A stretch of 64,000 nt of DNA from an uncultured Eubacteriales bacterium (GTDB lineage Bacteria; Bacillota; Clostridia; Saccharofermentanales; Saccharofermentanaceae). The position numbers and the translations under genes are program-made. Under the pieces are notes generated by a model, which saw nothing but the letters and a program-made list of their open reading frames with translations, was not told where the DNA came from and made no database searches. Positions 58,545-64,000 of the stretch are shown here, piece by piece; position 1 is the stretch's first letter; each line of letters opens with the position of its first letter. Location: positions 62,001 through 126,000 of the forward strand of contig OMWK01000004.1 of the NCBI GenBank assembly GCA_900314745.1. Reading direction: 5' to 3'.

Positions 58545-60302
58545 ATGGATATATTTGCTTTTATAACTTTATTCGGCGGACTGGCATTCTTCCTTTACGG
58601 AATGCATCTTCTGTCCGAGTCTTTGAAGAAGACGGCCGGCGGCAAGCTTGAGAAGCTTCTCAAGAAGGCCACTAATAATTCCGGTAAGGGTCTTCTCGTC
58701 GGAGCAATCATCACAATTGCAATTCAATCCTCCTCAGCCATGACGGTCATGTTGGTCGGTTTTGTTAACTCGGGCATCATGGAACTGTTCCAGACTGTCG
58801 GAGTTATCTTCGGTTCCGATATCGGAACGACACTCACCGCATGGATACTCTCACTCTCAGGTATCAACAGTGACGGCAATATCCTTCTGAAGCTTCTGGA
58901 GCCTAAGTGCTTCTCACTCATATTCGCACTCATCGGTATCATTCTGATCATGGGTTCGAAGAAGCAGAGAAGGAAGGATATCGGAATGATGCTCGTAGGA
59001 TTCGGAATCCTCATGCAGGGAATGACGATGATGAGCTCTTCGATGGCACCTCTTCGCGATTCCGAGAGCTTCGTACATATCCTTACGGCATTTAAGAATC
59101 CTATCTTAGGTGTTCTCGCAGGCACGATAGTAACCGGCGTTATCCAAAGTTCAGCCGCTTCGATCGGTATCCTGCAGTCCCTGTCGCTTACGGGCAGCCT
59201 CACATACGGCATGACGATCCCGCTTATCATCGGTGCCAACATCGGTACCTGTATGACAGCGGTTCTCTCTTCAATCGGCGTAAGCAGAGATGCCAAGAGA
59301 GTTACTGTCATTCACGTTGCCATCAAGGTCATCGGCGGAGTAATTTGGCTGATGCTCTTCTATTCACTCGATGCGATAATGGATTTTGCCTTCCTCGATA
59401 AGTCCATCGGAATAGTCGGAATCGCGGCTTTCCACTCGATATTCAATATCGGTAACACAATTATACTGTTCCCGTTCAGAAGTCACCTCGTTAAGCTCGC
59501 TAAGCTCCTCATTAAGGAGACTGATGAGGAGCAGGAGTTCAAGCTCGATGACCGTCTCATGACTTCACCGCCTATCGCCGTCTCCGAGTGTACAAACTCC
59601 ATGGTTAAGATGGTCGGCAAGGCCAAGGCTGGTCTCGATAAGGCTACGGACATGCTTCTTACGGGATATAACGACAATGACTTCGAGTTCGTTAAGAAGA
59701 ACGAGGAGAAGGTCGACAGTTACGAGGACGTTATCGGTTCGTTCCTTATGAAGCTCACGACGACACATCACCTCTCCGTTGAGGATAAGAACAGATCTTC
59801 CAAGATGCTTCAGGCAGTCGGAGAATTCGAGCGTATCGCCGACCACGCGAACTACATGGCTAACTCCGCTGAGGAGATCGCGAGGAAGCAGATCGTTTTC
59901 TCGCCCGATGCGAATGATGAGATAAGAAGGATAGTTACAGCCGTTAAGGAAGTCTATACGAAGACCGCCGAGTGCTATCTTTCCAACAATCCCGATATGT
60001 CCAAGGAGATAGGTCCCCTTCGTATCGTCATCAGTGAGATGTGCGACACATATAAGGCCAATCACGTTGAGAGACTGTCCTCAGGAATTTGTGAGCCCGG
60101 TCACGGCTTCGTTTATAACGATATCCTCTACAGCTGCGGCAGAATTGCCGACCACAGCATGAACATCGCGGCTATAGTCTACAGATTTAAGACTATGGAC
60201 AGCGGCGACACATACATGCACGACTTCAAGCAGCGTAAGGATGCCGAGAGTGAAGCTCTCTATAACAAGTATCTCGAGAAATACGTAAAATCTGCAATCT
60301 GA
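58545..60302 (+). CDS. Na/Pi cotransporter family protein with PhoU domain
   Basis: 585 residues. The membrane half (about 1-310) contains the inverted-repeat signatures QSSSAMTVMLVGFVNSG and QSSAASIGIL of Na+/phosphate symporters (NptA type); the C-terminal half (350-570) is a PhoU-like helical domain. It imports phosphate with sodium, and the PhoU part may sense or limit uptake. ATG 58545 gives the family start (MDIFAFITLFGG); an in-frame ATG at 58491 would cover the promoter. A two-component system follows 20 bp later from its own promoter. Confidence 0.9.
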   Translation: MDIFAFITLFGGLAFFLYGMHLLSESLKKTAGGKLEKLLKKATNNSGKGLLVGAIITIAIQSSSAMTVMLVGFVNSGIMELFQTVGVIFGSDIGTTLTAWILSLSGINSDGNILLKLLEPKCFSLIFALIGIILIMGSKKQRRKDIGMMLVGFGILMQGMTMMSSSMAPLRDSESFVHILTAFKNPILGVLAGTIVTGVIQSSAASIGILQSLSLTGSLTYGMTIPLIIGANIGTCMTAVLSSIGVSRDAKRVTVIHVAIKVIGGVIWLMLFYSLDAIMDFAFLDKSIGIVGIAAFHSIFNIGNTIILFPFRSHLVKLAKLLIKETDEEQEFKLDDRLMTSPPIAVSECTNSMVKMVGKAKAGLDKATDMLLTGYNDNDFEFVKKNEEKVDSYEDVIGSFLMKLTTTHHLSVEDKNRSSKMLQAVGEFERIADHANYMANSAEEIARKQIVFSPDANDEIRRIVTAVKEVYTKTAECYLSNNPDMSKEIGPLRIVISEMCDTYKANHVERLSSGICEPGHGFVYNDILYSCGRIADHSMNIAAIVYRFKTMDSGDTYMHDFKQRKDAESEALYNKYLEKYVKSAI

Positions 60303-60310
60303 TTAAGTGA

Positions 60311-60316
60311 TACAAT
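60311..60316 (+). promoter_or_regulatory. extended -10 box, leaderless start of response regulator
   Basis: TGATACAAT with TACAAT at 60311-60316; ATG 60323 follows after 6 nt with no Shine-Dalgarno. No convincing -35. Confidence 0.5.
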
Positions 60317-60322
60317 CTTAAT

Positions 60323-61030
60323 ATGGATTACAAAGTTCTCATGATCGATGACGATAAAGTTATCGCGGAGTCAACCGCGGAGTACTTTAACATGTTCGAT
60401 GTGAAGACTGCTTTCGTTACCACTTTCGAGGAGGCGGCAGCTTTCCTTGAGAAGAACACGGTGTCGCTTCTTCTGCTCGACATCAACCTGGGAGACAGGT
60501 CGGGCTTTGACCTGTGCAAGCAGGTGCGTGAGAACTACGACATGCCGATACTTTTTGTAAGTGCGAGAACTTCTGATGACGACGTGCTGATCGCGCTCAA
60601 CATCGGCGGCGACGACTACATCAAGAAGCCGTATACCCTAAGCATTCTGCTTGCCAAGGTGAAGACTGTCATCGCGCGCTACGAGAAGGCGGCTTCTGCT
60701 TTTCCTTCCGCTTCATCCGCGCCGAAAGGCTCATCGTACGAGCTTCCCGGCGGCGTTACACTCGATACCAATACGCATAAGCTAATGGCGGGCGGTGAGG
60801 AACAGAGCCTCAAGGACATGGAATACAAATTGCTTTTGTACCTTTTGCAGAACCGCGGCCGCGTCGTTGCCAAGGACGAGCTTCTGAAGAATGTGTGGGA
60901 CGATGAGTTCATCGGAGAAGGTACCATAGCCGTGCACATAAGACACTTAAGAGAGAAGATAGAGAAGGACCCGAAGGAGCCTTTGATCATCAAGACCATC
61001 TGGGGCGTAGGGTATATCCTCGATGCGTAA
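60323..61030 (+). CDS. OmpR/PhoB-family response regulator
   Basis: 235 residues. Receiver domain with acidic pocket MIDDDK, phospho-acceptor Asp in LLLDINLGDRSG (about 55), Thr/Ser in VSARTSD and Lys in KKPYTL; C-terminal winged helix (145-233, RVVAKDELLKNVW, IAVHIRHLREKIE, IKTIWGVGYIL). It is phosphorylated by the kinase whose gene overlaps its last 8 bp. Target genes are unknown; the phosphate transporter just upstream is one candidate, the ABC exporter at 63.2 kb another. Confidence 0.92.
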   Translation: MDYKVLMIDDDKVIAESTAEYFNMFDVKTAFVTTFEEAAAFLEKNTVSLLLLDINLGDRSGFDLCKQVRENYDMPILFVSARTSDDDVLIALNIGGDDYIKKPYTLSILLAKVKTVIARYEKAASAFPSASSAPKGSSYELPGGVTLDTNTHKLMAGGEEQSLKDMEYKLLLYLLQNRGRVVAKDELLKNVWDDEFIGEGTIAVHIRHLREKIEKDPKEPLIIKTIWGVGYILDA

Positions 61031-62312
61031 GTTCTATAAGATAATCATACTCGTTGCCGTGATCTACCTTGCAGGTATAGCGGCATTTGCTTTCTTAAGC
61101 GGCAGGAAGATCGGCGGTTCCTCCATAAGCGAACAGGATGTGCTGTTTCTTAACGACATAGCATATGCAGTTAAGGAGAACGATGTGCTCGAATCCGTCA
61201 AAGGTGACAAGGATTATGTCGTCACGGATACTCTCGGGAACGTCATTTACGATTCGCGCGGGGAGCAGGAAGGGACATTTACGGTTCAGACAGCCATAAA
61301 GAACCGCTATCCGTATGTAGCGGTCACGGAAGGCGACAGGATCACGGGATATGCGATCCTCATAGATGACGGCGCGGCTGTATATAACAGCATGAGGTTA
61401 ACTATCATTGTATGCCTGGCTATCGCGGGGGCTCTGATAATACTCGGAGCTGTTGTGCTGGTCATCTATATGGACAGGAATCTGATACATCCTTTTAAGA
61501 AGATGGAGGGGTTCGCGAGCAAGGTTGCCGAGGGTAATCTTGATGAGCCTCTGGAGATGGACCGCCACAATGTATTCGGCAAGTTCTCGGAAAGCTTCGA
61601 TATCATGAGGGAGGAACTTAAGACATCGCGCGAGAGGGAGCTTCAGCTTCAGAAGAAGGAACGTGAGCTTGTCGCATCGTTAAGTCACGACCTGAAGACA
61701 CCTATCACAGGAATTAAGCTTACTACCGAGCTTCTTAAGACGAAGCACGAGATGAATGCGACTTCCGGGGAAGATCCGGAGATAGAGAAGCTTGATAACA
61801 TCTGGCAGAAGGCGGATGAGATAGATAATCTTGTCTCGGATCTGTTCTCGTCGACGCTCGACGATCTCGGTGAGTTCAAGGTTAACCTGACTGATGAGGA
61901 GTCAGCCGTAATAAGCGGTATCATAAAGCGCTACGATGACAGGCTACTTGTTACTGAAGGTGAGCTTCCGAAGGTCATCATAAACGTTGACGTTAAGCGT
62001 TTAAGCCAGGTAATAGGAAATATAATTACCAATTCATATAAATACGCCGGCACGAAGATAGATGTGTCGTACGGCCTTATAGACGGATTTCTGGAGATGA
62101 AGATAAGAGATTACGGTCCGGGTGTTCCGGAGGATGAATTAAGCCTTATCGCGAATAAGTTCTACAGAGGCAGGAACTGGCGTGAGAGTGAGCAGGACGG
62201 AAACGGCCTGGGACTTTATATCGCGAATACATTGATGCAGAAGATGAACGGCGAGCTGATTCCTGAGAGCCGTGGCGGATTGATAATCACTCTGCTGATT
62301 CCGTTAAGCTGA
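61023..62312 (+). CDS. membrane sensor histidine kinase
   Basis: 429 residues. Two spans (about 7-25 and 125-150) enclose a roughly 100-residue extracellular sensor; a HAMP domain follows, then HisKA with the phospho-acceptor His in SLSHDLKTPI (about 222) and HATPase_c with NIITNSYKYA (N box), DYGPGVPEDE (G1) and NGLGLYIA (G2). Signal unknown. Translation overlaps the response regulator by 8 bp. Confidence 0.92.
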   Translation: MRKFYKIIILVAVIYLAGIAAFAFLSGRKIGGSSISEQDVLFLNDIAYAVKENDVLESVKGDKDYVVTDTLGNVIYDSRGEQEGTFTVQTAIKNRYPYVAVTEGDRITGYAILIDDGAAVYNSMRLTIIVCLAIAGALIILGAVVLVIYMDRNLIHPFKKMEGFASKVAEGNLDEPLEMDRHNVFGKFSESFDIMREELKTSRERELQLQKKERELVASLSHDLKTPITGIKLTTELLKTKHEMNATSGEDPEIEKLDNIWQKADEIDNLVSDLFSSTLDDLGEFKVNLTDEESAVISGIIKRYDDRLLVTEGELPKVIINVDVKRLSQVIGNIITNSYKYAGTKIDVSYGLIDGFLEMKIRDYGPGVPEDELSLIANKFYRGRNWRESEQDGNGLGLYIANTLMQKMNGELIPESRGGLIITLLIPLS

Positions 62313-62322
62313 TAAAGACAAC

Positions 62323-62352
62323 AAAAAAGGGACTGCCGTCTGACAGTCCCTT
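62323..62352. terminator. bidirectional terminator between kinase and lipoprotein genes
   Basis: AAGGGACTG (62327-62335) and CAGTCCCTT (62344-62352), loop CCGTCTGA. The A run at 62323-62328 gives a good U tail for the minus-strand lipoprotein gene. Confidence 0.85.
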
Positions 62353-62375
62353 CGTTAATCTTCAATCAGTAAAGA

Positions 62376-62906
62376 TTAAGCCTCTCTTGTGAGCTCCATT
62401 GTCTCATTCTCTGTAACGAGTGTGAGTGTGTCGCCGTCGATTGTGTATGTAGCCTCGTCTGTATCATCAGGGTAGTCAACCATAACAACTGTGATGTTCT
62501 CGCCGTCAGCAGAGTAAACGATCTCGAACTCAGCAGACTCATCTTCGATAGCCATCTCAACAACACCTGTGTTGTCGTCGTTGAATGTGTAAGTAACAGT
62601 AGAACCCTCTTCCTCGATTGTCCATGAACCGATGAGGTCCTCATCGATCTCGCCGTCGAGCTCGATTGCAGCAGCAGTCTCGGAAGCCTCTGTCTCAGCA
62701 GCCTCGGATGCCTCTGTCTCAGCAACAGTCTCCTCTGTCTCAGCAACAGTCTCTTCTGTCTCTGCAACAGTCTCTTCGGATGTTTCAACAACAGTCTCTT
62801 CTGTCTCAGCAGATGTCTCAGTTGTATTGCCGCAAGCAGCAACGCTCATAGCCATAGCAGCAACAACAGATACTGCCAAAATGTTCTTCATAACATTCTT
62901 CTTCAT
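62376..62906 (-). CDS. lipoprotein with Glu/Thr/Val repeats
   Basis: 176 residues. Signal peptide with lipobox VAAC (Cys25). Next comes a repeat of about seven residues (EETVAET and variants, about 30-75), encoded by a near-perfect 21-nt tandem at roughly 62690-62830, then Ala/Glu, then a beta-rich domain (about 85-176, GSWTIEEEGSTVTYTFNDD in part) that resembles small DUF5640-like extracellular domains. The acidic repeat is a spacer from membrane to outside. AAAGGAG lies 8 nt before ATG 62906; a promoter TTGCCG-16-TATAAT lies at 62971-62945 on the minus strand. Function unknown. Confidence 0.8.
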   Translation of the reverse strand: MKKNVMKNILAVSVVAAMAMSVAACGNTTETSAETEETVVETSEETVAETEETVAETEETVAETEASEAAETEASETAAAIELDGEIDEDLIGSWTIEEEGSTVTYTFNDDNTGVVEMAIEDESAEFEIVYSADGENITVVMVDYPDDTDEATYTIDGDTLTLVTENETMELTREA

Positions 62907-63066
62907 TTCTTTATTCTCCTTTCGCTTCGTTAGAAGCTTGTTCGATTATAGCGCTCGTGGAAATTGCGGCAATTATCACATCTAACAATAAGTTGAGGAA
63001 AAATCACGTAATTTTGTGGTTGAATATAGAAAAAGTGCTATTTGCCCCGGAATTCTCTTCGCAATT

Positions 63067-63088
63067 AAGAATTTGATAAGAATTTGAT
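63067..63088 (+). promoter_or_regulatory. tandem 11-bp repeat, possible response-regulator site
   Basis: AAGAATTTGAT occurs twice head to tail (63067-63077, 63078-63088), one helical turn apart as in OmpR-family sites. A -10-like TATACT lies at 63124-63129 without a good -35, so the site could activate the ABC exporter genes that follow. The remaining intergenic DNA up to 63166 shows nothing else. Confidence 0.5.
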
Positions 63089-63166
63089 AGTACTTCGGCA
63101 AAGAAGTCCGCGCCCTGAAATCATATACTCCAATCATAAAGTGCATATCATGCGTGGGAGGAATAT

Positions 63167-63928
63167 ATGGGAAATTCAATCTTAAGAACAGAGAAGCTTT
63201 GTAAATCATTCTCGAACGGCGGCGTACAGCAGCATGTAATCAAGAACCTCGACATGGAGATAAGGGAGGGTGACTTCACGGTCATCATGGGTTCATCGGG
63301 ATCAGGTAAATCGACGCTGCTCTATGCGTTGTCCGGTATGGATAAGCCTTCGATGGGCAAGGTCATCTTCGATGGGACCGAGATACAAGACCTAAGCAAC
63401 GATGAGCTTGCGGTCTTCAGACGCGGCAACTGCGGATTCGTATTCCAGAGCATCTATCTTCTTGAGAATCAGACAGTGCTGGATAACGTATTAACAGGCG
63501 CCCTCATAGTTCAGAAGAACTCACCTGAATTAGTAAATAAGGCTAAAGAACTTCTTAAGAAAGTCGGGCTTAATGAGGAAGTATGGAATAAGTATCCGAG
63601 CCAGCTGTCAGGCGGTGAGGCTCAGAGAGTCGGCATCGTAAGGGCAATCATAAATGATCCGAAGATCCTCTTCGCCGATGAGCCGACAGGTCAGTTAAAC
63701 TCCGCATCAAGCCGCGATGTCCTCGATATCTTCACAGACATTCATAAGAACGGCCAGAGCATTGTCATGGTTACACATGATCTTAAGACCGCACTTCGCG
63801 GTACACGCGTCCTTTATTTAAGAGACGGCGGCGTAGTAGGCGATTACAGAATGCCGAACTTTTGTGAGGATGACATAAAGGAAAGAAGAAATAATCTGAC
63901 TTCCTTCCTCGAGGATATGGGGTGGTAA
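63167..63928 (+). CDS. ABC transporter ATPase, MacB/BceA type
   Basis: 253 residues: Walker A GSSGSGKSTL (about 43), Q loop FVFQSIYLLENQTV, signature LSGGEAQRVGI, Walker B ILFADEPTGQLNS, switch His VTHDLKT. The EPTGxLN sequence is typical of ATPases that work with FtsX-like permeases (LolD/MacB/BceA), which remove peptide antibiotics or lipoproteins from the membrane. GGGAGG precedes ATG 63167. The permease gene begins 2 bp after its stop. Confidence 0.92.
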   Translation: MGNSILRTEKLCKSFSNGGVQQHVIKNLDMEIREGDFTVIMGSSGSGKSTLLYALSGMDKPSMGKVIFDGTEIQDLSNDELAVFRRGNCGFVFQSIYLLENQTVLDNVLTGALIVQKNSPELVNKAKELLKKVGLNEEVWNKYPSQLSGGEAQRVGIVRAIINDPKILFADEPTGQLNSASSRDVLDIFTDIHKNGQSIVMVTHDLKTALRGTRVLYLRDGGVVGDYRMPNFCEDDIKERRNNLTSFLEDMGW

Positions 63929-63930
63929 AG

Positions 63931-64000
63931 ATGGGGAAGATATTAAGACTTTCACTTTTTAACTTAAGAAAGAACAAGAAAGAAGCGGCGGCGATCGTAT
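63931..64000 (+). CDS. FtsX-like permease, start only
   Basis: 23 codons are visible before the window ends. MGKILRLSLFNLRKNKKEAA is the usual beginning of a BceB/FtsX-type permease: a short amphipathic start with NLRKNK before the first span. GGGGTGG before the ATG and the 2-bp gap to the ATPase gene make it the transporter's membrane subunit. Nothing more can be said from this fragment. Confidence 0.75.
   Translation, partial: MGKILRLSLFNLRKNKKEAAAIV

Overview
The window looks like chromosomal DNA of a low-to-medium GC Firmicute of the class Clostridia, probably an anaerobe of gut or rumen type. Support: a ctsR-mcsA-mcsB-clpC heat-shock operon with CtsR heptad operators, a T-box and an FMN riboswitch, a LytTR/DUF3021 pair, a LtaS-like sulfatase, two-subunit Fe-S fumarase, a GH94 disaccharide phosphorylase, strong AAGGAGG ribosome sites and classic intrinsic terminators. 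I cannot name genus or species. Almost all DNA is coding; I see no phage, insertion sequence, CRISPR array or plasmid gene.

Layout. 1-5.6 kb: end of a DUF1846 gene, then the ctsR operon, whose McsB has lost its phosphagen-kinase active-site residues. 5.6-12.2 kb: PAP2-like membrane protein, OFA-type MFS carrier, ABCG-like ABC pair, acyltransferase with zinc ribbon, CPBP protease. 12.3-14.2 kb: one-chain Pgk-TpiA fusion. 14.6-18.9 kb: single-module NRPS of unusual A-T-C order plus a MATE exporter. 19-24.7 kb: zinc peptidase, then a tightly overlapping GH94 / hydrolase / thioesterase / TrxB run. 24.7-26.5 kb: small accessory islet (XRE regulator with paired palindromic operators, unknown protein, broken hicA with intact hicB). 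26.5-30.8 kb: tyrS, two paralogous lipoproteins, APH-like kinase, DUF4130 protein. 30.9-33.6 kb: HTH-cupin-acyl-CoA synthetase fusion read from a T-box leader. 33.7-43.5 kb: epimerase-like protein with Ala/Glu tail, Maf, degenerate GGDEF-EAL protein, HAD phosphatase, fumarase, esterase, LtaS-like enzyme. 43.6-46 kb: FMN riboswitch and RibU, acyltransferase 3, XRE-AbrB regulator. 46-56.1 kb: VanY-like peptidase, nucleotidyltransferase, glmU-pth-mfd, glnA, Ala-rich coiled coil. 56.2-64 kb: tRNA-Arg(CCG) with a repeat-rich tail, LytTR regulatory system with a hydrolase, Na/Pi symporter-PhoU protein, two-component system, repeat lipoprotein, start of an ABC exporter.

Most striking points: (1) the T-box (specifier tentatively AUC, Ile) in front of an acyl-CoA synthetase, which suggests that branched short-chain acid activation is induced by isoleucine starvation; (2) a McsB that appears to be a pseudokinase; (3) a LytTR system with a perfect 9-12-9 direct-repeat operator; (4) an A-T-C NRPS whose adenylation pocket lacks the usual amino-group aspartate; (5) at least six genes with a -10 box only 6-9 nt before ATG and no Shine-Dalgarno, i.e. 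apparently leaderless mRNAs.
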